64,000 nt of DNA from an uncultured Pseudomonadales bacterium. GTDB taxonomy: Bacteria; Pseudomonadota; Gammaproteobacteria; Pseudomonadales; Porticoccaceae. The notes under the pieces were generated by a model. That model did no database searches. It saw only the letters and a program-made list of their open reading frames with translations, and had not been told where the DNA came from. The stretch is from positions 186,001 to 250,000 of the forward strand of contig CALSSA010000009.1 in NCBI GenBank assembly GCA_943788875.1, written 5' to 3'. This document shows, one piece after another, positions 21,042 through 30,275 of this stretch; position 1 is the stretch's first letter, and each line of letters opens with the position of its first letter. Position numbers and translations under genes: made by a program.

Positions 21042-22811
21042 TCAGGGATTTTCCGCGGCCACAGCTCCAGCGCCCTGCCTGCGACTATCTGCTGCTCCAT
21101 GCAGTCGGCCATCGACATTTCGGTAAATACTCTGGGCAGCACCTAGTCGACCGGTGCTGTCATTCAGGATATGCCCCATCTCGCGCAGGATTGCTTTGCT
21201 GTCCTCAGACAACCCAGGCTCATAATAAATATTGTCCGGCAGCCATTGATGGTGGATTCTTGGAGATGCGGTGGCTTCGGCAATAGTCATTTCAAACTCA
21301 ATCACATTGAGTAGTATCTGCATCACAATAGTAATAATAGTGCTGCCGCCAGGGGTGCCTGTCGCCAGCATAGGCTCTCCCTTGGGGTCAAACACAATAG
21401 TAGGTGTCATGGAACTGAGAGGCCGCTTGCCTGGTTGAATGCCATTGGCGATACCACCCACTAGTCCGTAGCCATTGGGGAACCCCGGCTTGGACGAGAA
21501 ATCATCCATTTCATTGTTAAGTAGAAAGCCAGCACCGCCTACAGAGATACCGCTACCATAGGAAAAGTTTAAGGTGTAGGTATTACTGACCACATTGCCC
21601 CAACGATCCCAGGTGCTGAAATGGGTCGTTTCAGTGCTTTCCGACTGCTCGTTATGCTCGACAGGCTGTGCGGTTTCCCTGAGCCCCGGCTTGATATTCA
21701 CAGAGCGGCTAGAGGCCTTTGGGTTAATCTGTTGTCGCAGGTGGGCCGCGTAGCTCTTATCGATAAGCTGCTCCACTGGTACCGGGAAAAAGTCCGGGTC
21801 GCCCAAATACAGGCTGCGGTCTGCATAGGCGCGACGCATGGACTCAACCAGATGGTGGATATAGGCGGCACTGTTGTGCCCCATGGCCTTGAGATCCGAG
21901 CCTTCAAGAATATTGAGCATTTGCACCAGGTGCACGCCACCAGAGGACGGTGGCGGCATGGCGCAGAGGCGATGGTCGCGGAAACTGCCACAGACCGGTG
22001 TGCGCTCGATGACCTCGTAGTTGGCCAGATCCTGCTTCGATATCAGACCTCCGGAACGCTGCATCTGCTCAACAATTAAGTTGGCGGTTTTACCTTGATA
22101 AAAATCCTTGCCTTTGCTGGTCATAATCCGTTTTAAGGTATTGGCTAAGTCTTTTTGCACCAGAATATCCCGGTGCAGGTAGGGGGAGCCGTCGGCTTTA
22201 TAGAAATACTTTTTTGAGCTGGGGTCTCTCTGCAAACGCTCTGCTCTTGAGCGCAGAGAATCCGACAGATCCGGACTCAGGGTGAAGCCATCGCGGGCCA
22301 GTTTGATCGCGGGTTCGAGCACTCGCTTAAGACTTAATACGCCGTAATTTTCCTGAGCATGCACTAGCCCAGCTACGGTACCGGGGACCCCGGAAGAGAA
22401 GATGCTAAAACGGGCTTTGAGATTATCAACATCCCCTTCGGTATCGAGAAACATATCTTTAAAGGCTTCTGCGGGGGCCATTTCGCGATAGTCGATGGCA
22501 ATGGTTTTGTTACTCTCGGCCAGATGCACCATCATAAAGCCGCCTCCGCCAAGATTGCCGGCGCGGGGCAATGTCACGGCAAGGGCAAACCCCGTGGCCA
22601 CAGCAGCATCGATGGCATTGCCGCCCTGGGCCAGTATCTGTGCCCCGACTCGACTGGCAATCATATCTTGCGAGACGACCATGCCAGATTCACTGATCAC
22701 CGGATGATGCAGTGCCTGGCGGGCCAGCAATGGCCCTCTGTCGGCCAGGGACAGGGGGCCGATCAGCAGACCGCTGAGGCAGGTGGCAAAAAAGACGAGA
22801 AATTTATTCAT
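21042..22811 (-). CDS. ggt: Gamma-glutamyltransferase
   Basis: Periplasmic or secreted N-terminal nucleophile hydrolase that breaks the gamma-glutamyl bond of glutathione. The 589-residue precursor starts MNKFLVFFATCLSG, a clear signal peptide. It self-cleaves before the catalytic Thr in TTHFSTWDRWGN (about residue 394) to give large and small subunits. NNEMDDFS and the oxyanion motif PLSSMTPT follow. I prefer the ATG at 22811; an in-frame TTG lies six codons upstream at 22829. rraA precedes it on the same strand at 178 bases. Confidence 0.93.
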   Translation of the reverse strand: MNKFLVFFATCLSGLLIGPLSLADRGPLLARQALHHPVISESGMVVSQDMIASRVGAQILAQGGNAIDAAVATGFALAVTLPRAGNLGGGGFMMVHLAESNKTIAIDYREMAPAEAFKDMFLDTEGDVDNLKARFSIFSSGVPGTVAGLVHAQENYGVLSLKRVLEPAIKLARDGFTLSPDLSDSLRSRAERLQRDPSSKKYFYKADGSPYLHRDILVQKDLANTLKRIMTSKGKDFYQGKTANLIVEQMQRSGGLISKQDLANYEVIERTPVCGSFRDHRLCAMPPPSSGGVHLVQMLNILEGSDLKAMGHNSAAYIHHLVESMRRAYADRSLYLGDPDFFPVPVEQLIDKSYAAHLRQQINPKASSRSVNIKPGLRETAQPVEHNEQSESTETTHFSTWDRWGNVVSNTYTLNFSYGSGISVGGAGFLLNNEMDDFSSKPGFPNGYGLVGGIANGIQPGKRPLSSMTPTIVFDPKGEPMLATGTPGGSTIITIVMQILLNVIEFEMTIAEATASPRIHHQWLPDNIYYEPGLSEDSKAILREMGHILNDSTGRLGAAQSIYRNVDGRLHGAADSRRQGAGAVAAENP

Positions 22812-22989
22812 CGGGCATAGCCGGGTCAATTGGGAGCTGTATATCTTTTCCCATTAAAGCCTTAAATACAATAAAAAATTAGACTATTAAGCCATTATCC
22901 CGATAACTATTAACGTTCGTATAATGTGCTCGAGAACAGGCGATGCTGGGAGTATTATTGGCCACAGAATTGGCGCTGGTGCCAAGGGA

Positions 22990-23466
22990 TTATTGCAGTG
23001 CTTCAGACGACACCAGCACCCCGTTATTGTCGGCATAGAGATATTCCCCGGGCGTAAAGGTTAGCCCGCCGAAGGTCACTGGTATATTAATCTCGCCAAT
23101 ATTCTTTTTCTCAGTCTTGAGCGGATGCACACCGAGGGCCTGTACGCCAATATCGGTAGCCAAAATCTCATCCACATCGCGGATACAGCCATAGATAACA
23201 ATGCCAGACCAGCCATTGCTTGCAGCTTTCTCTGCCAGCATATCGCCGAGACAGGCGCGGCGCATACTGGCGCCGCCATCAACCACCAACACACGACCTT
23301 CTCCTGGAGTGCCTACAAGCTGCTTAACGCAGGAGTTATCCTCGAAGCATTTAACCGTCACTATGGCACCGCTAAACTGCTTGCGACCGCCATAGTTACG
23401 CATCATAGGCTCCAGTACCCGCACTAGTTCTGGATACTGGTCACAGAGGTCAGGCGTTGGTTTCAT
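22990..23466 (-). CDS. rraA: RraA family protein (RNase E regulator / RraA-like aldolase fold)
   Basis: A 158-residue trimeric protein similar to E. coli RraA, which inhibits RNase E, with [13 protein letters not shown] VTVKCFEDN and [15 protein letters not shown]. Unlike E. coli RraA it keeps the R-D-X2-E pattern (IRDVDE, about 103) after LGDMLAEKA, the metal- and substrate-binding set of 4-hydroxy-4-methyl-2-oxoglutarate aldolase and oxaloacetate decarboxylase relatives. As far as I recall, Pseudomonas RraA keeps this too. Its ATG overlaps the glcB stop (TAATG), so the two are translationally coupled. Which activity dominates cannot be read from sequence. Confidence 0.85.
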   Translation of the reverse strand: MKPTPDLCDQYPELVRVLEPMMRNYGGRKQFSGAIVTVKCFEDNSCVKQLVGTPGEGRVLVVDGGASMRRACLGDMLAEKAASNGWSGIVIYGCIRDVDEILATDIGVQALGVHPLKTEKKNIGEINIPVTFGGLTFTPGEYLYADNNGVLVSSEALQ

Positions 23467-25625
23467 TATGCTGTGCCTTTGGCTTGCTGGCGATACTGAT
23501 GCAGCAGTGGCTCAGTGTACCCACTGGGCTGCTCCAGACCTTTAAACACCAGATCGCAGGCTGCCTGAAAGGCAACGCTCTGGCTAAAGTCAGTGCTCAT
23601 GGGCATATAGTCTGCATCACCGGCATTCTGGCCATCGACTACAGCTGCCATACGCTGCAGTGTTTCCATTACCTGCTCTGCTGAGCAGATACCATGATGT
23701 AGCCAGTTAGCCATATGTTGGCTAGATATACGCAATGTGGCTCTGTCTTCCATCAGGCCGACATTATTAATGTCTGGCACTTTCGAGCAACCAACCCCCT
23801 GCTCTACCCAACGCACCACATAACCCAGCAAACCCTGGGAATTATTGTCTAGCTCAAGCTGGATCTGTTCGGCGCTAAGCTGTGTATCTCCAAGCAGGGG
23901 TATGGTTAGAATATCATCGACATTTGCTGGTTGGCGCTGCATTAGCTCGTCCTGCAGGCTTGCAACATCAACCTGGTGATAATGCATAGCGTGCAGGGCC
24001 GCGGCTGTGGGTGATGGCACCCAGGCCGTATTGGCACCAGCTTTAGGATGACCAATCTTGACTCTCATCATATCCGCCATATTGTCTGGTACTGCCCACA
24101 TGCCCTTGCCGATCTGCGCCTTGCCTTTTAACCCGCAAGCCAAACCAACATCCACATTCTGATCTTCATAGGCACTGATCCAGGTCATAGCCTTTAGGTC
24201 TGCCTTGAGGGCAAAGGCCCCTGCCTGCATGCTGGTGTGTATCTCATCACCGGTACGATCTAAGAAGCCGGTGTTAATAAATACCACGCGGCCCTTTGCT
24301 GCACGAATACATTCTTTAAGATTGACTGAGGTGCGGCGCTCTTCATCCATAATGCCAACCTTGATGGTATGGCGATCGAGACCCAGCGCATCCTCAATGG
24401 CATCAAACAGCTGGTTGGTAAAGGCGACTTCTTCAGGGCCATGCATCTTGGGTTTTACAATATAGATGCTGCCGGCGTCTGAGTTGCTGCGGCTGGTCGA
24501 TCTCTGAATATCCTGCATCGAAATCAGACTGGTGATCATGGCATCCATAATGCCCTCAGGTATTTCCAGACCATTGTCATAATGAATTGCAGGGTTAGTC
24601 ATCAGATGGCCGACATTGCGCACAAACATCAGGCTGCGGCCCTTTAGAACCAGTGGTTCACCGTTGGTGGCAAAAAATTCACGGTCATTATTCATGCGGC
24701 GAACAAAGGTCTTACCACCGCGGTCAATGGATTCTTCCAAAGTACCGTTGATTAGACCATGCCAGTTGCGGTAGGCCAGTGCTTTGTCTTCTGCATCCAC
24801 TGCGGCGACCGAATCCTCGCAGTCCATAATCGTGGTTAGAGCAGCTTCAAGCACAATATCTTTTACACCAGCCAAATCTGTCGCCCCAACCTGATGGTTA
24901 GAATCAACTTGAATTTCAATATGTAAATTATTGTTTTTTAACAATATAGACGTAGGAAATTCTTGGCTGCCTCGATAACCTGCGAGCTGCTCTGGATTAT
25001 CCAATGCTGCAGTCGAGCCATTGCCTAGGGACAGCTCTAGCTGACCATTATTGATGCGGTAGGCGCTGACGTCGGCATGAGAGGCACCTTTTAATGGCGC
25101 GGCTTGATCGAGGAAGTTGCGGCCATAATCAATCACTTTCTGCCCGCGAATAACATTGTAGGCTCCAGCTTTGTCTGCACCACCCTCTTCGCTGATGACA
25201 TCATTACCGTACAGCGCATCATACAAACTGCCCCAGCGAGCATTTACTGCATTTAATGCAAAGCGGGCATTCATAATCGGCACCACCAGCTGTGGGCCTG
25301 CCTGTGTCGCTATTTCGCTATCAACATTGTCAGGGCTAACCGCAAAGTCTGGCCCCTGTGGAACCAGATAACCGATGTCCTGGAGGAATTTTTTATAGCG
25401 GGGAAAATCCAGCGCATTGCTCTGGTGCCATTCGTCTATCTGCGCCTGCAGCTGCTCGCGCTTAGCCAAAAGGGCGATATTTTGCGGTGCATAGGTATGC
25501 ACAATATTGGCAAATGCGCGCCAGAACACGTCTGCATCAATGCCGACGGCGGGACAGATTTCCTGGGTTACCAGGTTGTATATTGGCGGGGCTATGTTTA
25601 GCCCTGAATGCTCTATGGAATGCAT
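23466..25625 (-). CDS. glcB: Malate synthase G
   Basis: Monomeric enzyme of 719 residues condensing glyoxylate and acetyl-CoA to malate. Family blocks include [17 protein letters not shown] (about 266), [13 protein letters not shown] (about 383), [13 protein letters not shown] (about 425) and the catalytic region [21 protein letters not shown] (about 533). It completes the glyoxylate shunt with aceA, encoded 1.1 kb away across the lysR gene. An AAAGGA site lies very close (two bases) to the ATG at 25625. Coupled downstream to rraA. Confidence 0.97.
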   Translation of the reverse strand: MHSIEHSGLNIAPPIYNLVTQEICPAVGIDADVFWRAFANIVHTYAPQNIALLAKREQLQAQIDEWHQSNALDFPRYKKFLQDIGYLVPQGPDFAVSPDNVDSEIATQAGPQLVVPIMNARFALNAVNARWGSLYDALYGNDVISEEGGADKAGAYNVIRGQKVIDYGRNFLDQAAPLKGASHADVSAYRINNGQLELSLGNGSTAALDNPEQLAGYRGSQEFPTSILLKNNNLHIEIQVDSNHQVGATDLAGVKDIVLEAALTTIMDCEDSVAAVDAEDKALAYRNWHGLINGTLEESIDRGGKTFVRRMNNDREFFATNGEPLVLKGRSLMFVRNVGHLMTNPAIHYDNGLEIPEGIMDAMITSLISMQDIQRSTSRSNSDAGSIYIVKPKMHGPEEVAFTNQLFDAIEDALGLDRHTIKVGIMDEERRTSVNLKECIRAAKGRVVFINTGFLDRTGDEIHTSMQAGAFALKADLKAMTWISAYEDQNVDVGLACGLKGKAQIGKGMWAVPDNMADMMRVKIGHPKAGANTAWVPSPTAAALHAMHYHQVDVASLQDELMQRQPANVDDILTIPLLGDTQLSAEQIQLELDNNSQGLLGYVVRWVEQGVGCSKVPDINNVGLMEDRATLRISSQHMANWLHHGICSAEQVMETLQRMAAVVDGQNAGDADYMPMSTDFSQSVAFQAACDLVFKGLEQPSGYTEPLLHQYRQQAKGTA

Positions 25626-25705
25626 GGTCCTTTAACTCTCTAGCTTGGTTTGTTAGGTGAGTCTATGGCCTGTCAGTAGATTTGCCAAATGGATGGCTTG
25701 TATCT

Positions 25706-25730
25706 CTGCTATTCGGTTTGCGAATGGCAG
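25706..25730. promoter_or_regulatory. Inverted repeat between lysR and glcB
   Basis: CTGCTATTCG and CGAATGGCAG form a ten-base stem (one T-G pair) around a GTTTG loop, directly after the lysR stop and 80 bases upstream of glcB. No T-run follows on the minus strand, so a protein-binding site or RNA-stabilising hairpin is as likely as a terminator. Confidence 0.4.
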
Positions 25731-25731
25731 T

Positions 25732-26673
25732 CTAGGGCTGCATTTTTTCTGAAACTGACTTGATTAGCTGACGCAGCCAGCGATGCCCAGGATCATGCTG
25801 CAGTAGCGGGCTCCACACCATTTTCAGCCGCATACGCGGTATTTCAAAGGGGGGTGGCAATATCACTACATTAGAATCCTGCTTGAGGCTCTGAGCAGTC
25901 ATACTGGGCATGGTGACGATAAGGTTATCCTGTTCTGCCATTAATAGCGCAGAGGTGTAATGTCGGGTAAATATCGAGATATGACGCTTTGCACCCTGTT
26001 TGGAGAGCGCTTCATCCACCCAGCCCAATCTCTGCACATCGTCTGGTGTCATACCCACGCCTACGCCCATGCCGGTTTTGCTGACCCAGACATGTTTGCC
26101 TGCCAGATAGCTATCTAGACTCCAATTGTCTTTGACTTTATTTTTGGTACTCACCATGCAGGAAAAGCTGTCATCCCACAGATGCACCTGATGGAATGAC
26201 TGTGGCAGGCTATCAAAGCGGTTAATCACTAGATCGACCTTGCCGCGTTCAACATCATGAAAGCTGACATCACTGGGAGTCATAATATCTAAACGAATAT
26301 CCGGTGCCTGTTTTAGCAGCTCCTGCAGTAATCTGGGTAGTAATGTAGATTCTGTGTAATCACTGGCGGTAATGCGAAAAATACGCGAGGAGTTGGCGGG
26401 GTCAAACTCGGTTTTAGGTAATATGGCCTGCTCTGCTGAGGCAAGTACTTTGCGCACCATGGGCTGAAGCTCCAGAGCCCTATCGGTCGGAGTCATGCCA
26501 TCACTGGTGCGAACCAGAATTGGATCGTTGAACAGATCCCGCAGGCGGCGCAGGCTGTTAGACATGGCCGGCTGGCTAATGCCAAGCTCTTCAGCTGCTC
26601 TGGTGACATTGCACTCACGCAGCAGCACATCGAGGTACACTAATAGATTAAGATCAACTCTGGATATATTCAT
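25732..26673 (-). CDS. LysR-type transcriptional regulator, probable glyoxylate-shunt regulator
   Basis: A 313-residue LTTR. The N-terminal winged HTH covers residues 6-65 (NVTRAAEELGISQPAMSNSLRRL), and a PBP2-type effector domain follows from about 90. It resembles NodD/LeuO-like members more than CysB types. It is divergent from aceA with 100 bases between and is followed by glcB on its own strand. This position suggests that it controls both shunt genes; the effector is unknown. Not recognised as a named regulator, and not an IclR- or RccR-type shunt repressor. Confidence 0.85.
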   Translation of the reverse strand: MNISRVDLNLLVYLDVLLRECNVTRAAEELGISQPAMSNSLRRLRDLFNDPILVRTSDGMTPTDRALELQPMVRKVLASAEQAILPKTEFDPANSSRIFRITASDYTESTLLPRLLQELLKQAPDIRLDIMTPSDVSFHDVERGKVDLVINRFDSLPQSFHQVHLWDDSFSCMVSTKNKVKDNWSLDSYLAGKHVWVSKTGMGVGVGMTPDDVQRLGWVDEALSKQGAKRHISIFTRHYTSALLMAEQDNLIVTMPSMTAQSLKQDSNVVILPPPFEIPRMRLKMVWSPLLQHDPGHRWLRQLIKSVSEKMQP

Positions 26674-26698
26674 TTAAGGAATGCCCGCAATAGAAACT

Positions 26699-26709
26699 AT
26701 CAATTAGAT
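26699..26709. promoter_or_regulatory. Possible LysR-type binding site upstream of aceA
   Basis: ATC-AATTA-GAT, a dyad with ATC/GAT arms, lies in the lysR-aceA spacer about 65 bases before aceA. Its size and position fit an LTTR box, but only one copy is seen. Confidence 0.25.
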
Positions 26710-26773
26710 TTATGCCGGCATCATACCTAAACTTCTGCCACAGTCAAATAATCAAGTTTAACAGGGGTTTCAC

Positions 26774-28354
26774 ATGTCAACTTACGAAAGCAATATCGCC
26801 GCAGTGGCGAAACTTAAAGAAAATCAAGGTGGCGCCTGGGGTGCAATCAGCCCTGAATCTGCCGCTCGCATGCGTGCTCAGAACCGATTTCAAACTGGTC
26901 TGGATATCGCCAGATACACTGCAGGGATAATGCGCGCCGATATGGGCGAGTACGATGCCGACACCTCAGCGTACACCCAGTCACTAGGTTGCTGGCATGG
27001 TTTTATTGGTCAGCAAAAGTTGATTTCTATCAAGAAGCATTTCGGTACAACCAATAAAAAATACCTCTATCTCTCTGGTTGGATGGTTGCTGCGCTGCGC
27101 TCTGAGTTCGGCCCCCTTCCCGACCAGTCGATGCATGAGAAAACCTCTGTCGCGTCTCTGATCGCTGAGCTGTATACATTCCTGCGTCAAGCCGATGCGC
27201 GTGAACTTGGCGGCCTATTCCGTCAGTTGGACGATGCTCAGGGCGATGCTAAAGCAGCGATCCAGGATCAAATCGATAACTTCCAGACTCACGTTGTACC
27301 TATTATTGCCGACATCGATGCGGGCTTCGGTAACGCAGAAGCTACCTATCTAATGGCTAAGCAGATGATTGAAGCTGGTGCCTGCTGCATCCAGATTGAA
27401 AACCAGGTGTCGGACGAGAAGCAATGTGGCCACCAAGACGGTAAAGTTACGGTGCCCCATGAAGACTTTCTGGCCAAGATTAATGCTGTGCGTTATGCAT
27501 TCCTCGAGCTGGGTGTCGATGACGGTGTGATTGTTGCTCGTACAGACTCCCTCGGTGCCGGTTTAACCAAGCAGATTGCTGTGACTCGTGAGCCAGGTGA
27601 TCTGGGTGACCAGTACAACTCATTCCTCGATGTCGAGGAAGTGTCTCCCGCCGAGATGAAAAATGGCGACGTAGTGCTTAACCGTGACGGCAAGCTGGTG
27701 CGCCCCAAGCGCTTGCCGAGTAACCTGTTCCAGTTTAAGCCAGGCACTGGTGAAGCTCGCTGCATCCTCGACAGTATCACAAGCCTGCAAAATGGTGCTG
27801 ATATGATCTGGATTGAAACCGAGAAGCCACATGTTGGCCAGATTGGCGCCATGATGGACGAGATTCGCAAGGTAGTGCCAAACGCCAAGCTGGTTTATAA
27901 CAACAGCCCATCCTTTAACTGGACGCTCAACTTCCGTCAGCAGATTTTTGATGCAATGGCAGAGGCTGGCGAAGACGTTGCAGCCTACGATCGCAGCGAT
28001 CTAATGAATGTGACCTACGACGAAACGTCACTGGCAATTGCTGCTGATGAAAAGATTCGGACCTTCCAGGCCGATGCGGCACAGCATGCTGGTATCTTCC
28101 ACCACCTTATCACCTTGCCGACTTACCACACGGCCGCACTGTCTACCGACAACCTGGCTAAAGAGTACTTCGGTGACCAGGGCATGCTCGGTTATGTTGC
28201 TGGCGTGCAGCGCAAGGAAATCCGTCAGGGTATTGCCTGTGTTAAGCACCAGAACATGGCTGGCTCAGATATGGGTGATGATCATAAAGAATACTTTGCC
28301 GGCGATGCTGCGCTTAAGGCGTCAGGTAAAGACAACACCATGAATCAGTTCTAA
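26774..28354 (+). CDS. aceA: Isocitrate lyase (long, Pseudomonas-type)
   Basis: Splits isocitrate to succinate and glyoxylate, the first step of the glyoxylate shunt on acetate or fatty acids. At 526 residues it belongs to the long class, about 100 longer than E. coli AceA, with extra inserts before the barrel end. The catalytic Cys lies in DEKQCGHQDGKV (about 216-227), a variant of the KKCGH signature. IVPIIADIDAGFGN-like VVPIIADIDAGFGN is near 176. AGGGG precedes the ATG. A strong terminator follows. Confidence 0.96.
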   Translation: MSTYESNIAAVAKLKENQGGAWGAISPESAARMRAQNRFQTGLDIARYTAGIMRADMGEYDADTSAYTQSLGCWHGFIGQQKLISIKKHFGTTNKKYLYLSGWMVAALRSEFGPLPDQSMHEKTSVASLIAELYTFLRQADARELGGLFRQLDDAQGDAKAAIQDQIDNFQTHVVPIIADIDAGFGNAEATYLMAKQMIEAGACCIQIENQVSDEKQCGHQDGKVTVPHEDFLAKINAVRYAFLELGVDDGVIVARTDSLGAGLTKQIAVTREPGDLGDQYNSFLDVEEVSPAEMKNGDVVLNRDGKLVRPKRLPSNLFQFKPGTGEARCILDSITSLQNGADMIWIETEKPHVGQIGAMMDEIRKVVPNAKLVYNNSPSFNWTLNFRQQIFDAMAEAGEDVAAYDRSDLMNVTYDETSLAIAADEKIRTFQADAAQHAGIFHHLITLPTYHTAALSTDNLAKEYFGDQGMLGYVAGVQRKEIRQGIACVKHQNMAGSDMGDDHKEYFAGDAALKASGKDNTMNQF

Positions 28355-28370
28355 GCTGAAATTTGCGGTT

Positions 28371-28401
28371 AAAAAGGGTGGCGTTTATCGCCGCCCTTTT
28401 T
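28371..28401 (+). terminator. Intrinsic terminator of aceA
   Basis: AAAAAGGGTGGCG and CGCCGCCCTTTTT form a 13-base stem (one G-T pair) around TTTAT, ending in a T-run. Confidence 0.9.
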
Positions 28402-28445
28402 TGTGTCTGTCGATAAATGTAAGCAGATTAATTCTCTGAAATCGG

Positions 28446-28451
28446 TATAAT
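28446..28451 (+). promoter_or_regulatory. Candidate -10 box of the pyrDK-like gene
   Basis: A perfect TATAAT 48 bases upstream of the TTG start. No good -35 hexamer at 16-18 bases, so an activator may be needed, or the match may be chance. Confidence 0.3.
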
Positions 28452-28499
28452 CTGTGGCTGCGTAAAACTTTCCATACAACCAGTTTCGAGCGAGCTATC

Positions 28500-30140
28500 T
28501 TGAAGACAGAATTTCTTGGCAAGACCCTCTCTGGCCCTTTTACAGTGCCATCCGGAATCGTGACCACTGCGGTGCCCATTATTCAGTACATGTTTGATCA
28601 TATGCCGCAAATTGGCGTGATCACCACCAAGAGTGTCGGCCCTGTACCTCGCGAGGGAAATCGAGAGCCCGTTTACAGCCAGTATTCCCCGGGTAATTTT
28701 GTCAATGCCGTTGGCCTGACCAACCCAGGTGCCCAAGTAGCCGCCGAAGCCATGGCAAAACTCCGCATTCCCGAAGATCGCTTTTTGCTTGTCTCCATTT
28801 TCGGTGGCAGCCTAGAAGAGTTCGTCGAAGTCGCCAAGATTATGGCCCCAGTAGCCAATGGCCTAGAACTCAACCTCTCCTGCCCCCACGCTAAAGGTTA
28901 TGGCATGGCCATGGGCCAGGATCCAGAGATGGTTCGCGCCATTACCGCCGCAGTGAAAGCTGTGGTGGATATCCCCGTGATCCCCAAATTAACACCCAAC
29001 ACCTCGAATATTGGCGAGATAGCCCTAGCCGCAGCCGCCGGAGGCGCCGATGGCCTCTGTGCGATAAACACCGTCGGGCCCGGTTATACCGCCTCTCATG
29101 GCCACCCAGTGCTAAGTAACGGCGCTGGTGGCATGTCAGGCAAAGGTGTGCTGCCCATCGCCCTAAAATGCGTACGTGAGATTCGTGAAGTCACCGATTT
29201 ACCCATAGTGGGTTGCGGTGGCGCCAGCAGTGCCGCCGATACCAGAGAGTTCATCAATGCCGGCGCATCCATTGTCGGCATAGGCTCGGCTCTCACCGGC
29301 ATGACCACAGACGAAATTGGTAGCTACTTTAATCAGCTTGAATCAGACATCGCTTTCGACTCAGACAAAGCCGAAGCCCATATTCGCTACGACATCGATA
29401 TGGACTACTCGCCAGTGGTGTTGGTTGAAAACAAGCGCGTCTGCAAAGACATCTGTGTTCTCACCTTTGACCGCAAAATAAATATCCAAGCCGGCGAGTT
29501 TGTCTTCCTCTGGGTACCAGGTGTCGGCGAAAAACCATTCTCCGCCCTAGCCGATGACCCCTTCCAACTGGCCGTTATCGACGTAGGTATCTTTACTCAT
29601 GCGCTGATGGATTTAGACGTAGGCACTGAAGTCTATGTGCGTGGTCCTCACGGCATTCCCGTGTCCCCAGCCGAAGATGCCAAGATCATGGCCGTTGCCG
29701 GCGGTACAGGCCTGGCCGCTGTCTACCAGCTGGCCAGAGACTTTGGCAATGCCGAAGTCTTTACCGGTGCCCGCACTGCCGAGCGTCTCTACTACCTTGA
29801 AGAATGTCAGCAAATAGCTGAAGTGCATGTAGCCACTGATGATGGCAGTCAGGGTTTTAAAGGTGTGGTCACAGAGCTATTGCGCGCCCGACTGCAAGAG
29901 ATGAGTCAGGCCGAGCTGGATAAGCTGGTATTTTATAACTGCGGACCTGCGCCTATGGTGCATGCTGCGGCGGCTGTGCAACGAGAGTTTTGCCGAGATG
30001 ATCAGATCTTTAGCGCTATTGACTATCTGACTAAATGTGGCGTGGGTATCTGTGGTGCTTGCGCCGCACCTGATGGTCAACGCATCTGTGTGGATGGGCC
30101 TTTTTTGCAGGGTTCTCCAGCCAGACCAGTTGCTAGCTAA
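28500..30140 (+). CDS. Fused dihydroorotate dehydrogenase 1B-like / PyrK-like flavoprotein
   Basis: A 546-residue fusion. Residues 1 to about 295 are a class 1 dihydroorotate-dehydrogenase-like FMN barrel: NLSCPHAKGYG (about 126) carries the class 1 catalytic Cys, and GCGGASSAADTREF is the phosphate-binding part. Residues about 305-546 are a PyrK-like electron-transfer module with an NAD-binding GGTGLAA (about 401) and a 2Fe-2S motif CGVGICGAC...C (about 514-528). In Gram-positives PyrD and PyrK are separate proteins. Start is TTG; no in-frame ATG precedes the barrel. Gammaproteobacteria normally use class 2 PyrD, so this may be a second enzyme, perhaps with another substrate. Confidence 0.8.
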   Translation: MKTEFLGKTLSGPFTVPSGIVTTAVPIIQYMFDHMPQIGVITTKSVGPVPREGNREPVYSQYSPGNFVNAVGLTNPGAQVAAEAMAKLRIPEDRFLLVSIFGGSLEEFVEVAKIMAPVANGLELNLSCPHAKGYGMAMGQDPEMVRAITAAVKAVVDIPVIPKLTPNTSNIGEIALAAAAGGADGLCAINTVGPGYTASHGHPVLSNGAGGMSGKGVLPIALKCVREIREVTDLPIVGCGGASSAADTREFINAGASIVGIGSALTGMTTDEIGSYFNQLESDIAFDSDKAEAHIRYDIDMDYSPVVLVENKRVCKDICVLTFDRKINIQAGEFVFLWVPGVGEKPFSALADDPFQLAVIDVGIFTHALMDLDVGTEVYVRGPHGIPVSPAEDAKIMAVAGGTGLAAVYQLARDFGNAEVFTGARTAERLYYLEECQQIAEVHVATDDGSQGFKGVVTELLRARLQEMSQAELDKLVFYNCGPAPMVHAAAAVQREFCRDDQIFSAIDYLTKCGVGICGACAAPDGQRICVDGPFLQGSPARPVAS

Positions 30141-30167
30141 TCAAACCCTGTATCCGCAGGATTTTCA

Positions 30168-30268
30168 CTCGGCATTTTGGCTAACCTGCGCGGCGAGGCC
30201 TCCAAGACAGGATGTGAATACGTCCTTTTAGTGTCGAGGCCTAGCTGCGCAGATTAGCCTAGTCCGAG
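30168..30268. repeat. Large palindromic intergenic element
   Basis: A 101-base region folds end to end. The outer arms CTCGG/CCGAG and GGCTAACCTGCGC (30179-30191)/GCGCAGATTAGCC (30247-30259) pair at 12 of 13 positions in the long arm. AGGCCT occurs at 30196 and 30237. The centre is GACAGGATGT/ACGTCCT...TGTC. The core (AGGCCTCC...GGATG...GAAT...CGTCCT) resembles palindromic elements I recall as common in marine and pseudomonad gammaproteobacteria. It lies between convergent genes, so it may also stabilise or end both transcripts. No T-run. Confidence 0.65.
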
Positions 30269-30275
30269 CGAGATT

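Noticed and set aside
30141..30275. Integron attC site
   Set aside because: No integrase gene or cassette array is present and the characteristic R and L boxes are not found; the palindrome is better described as a REP-like element.
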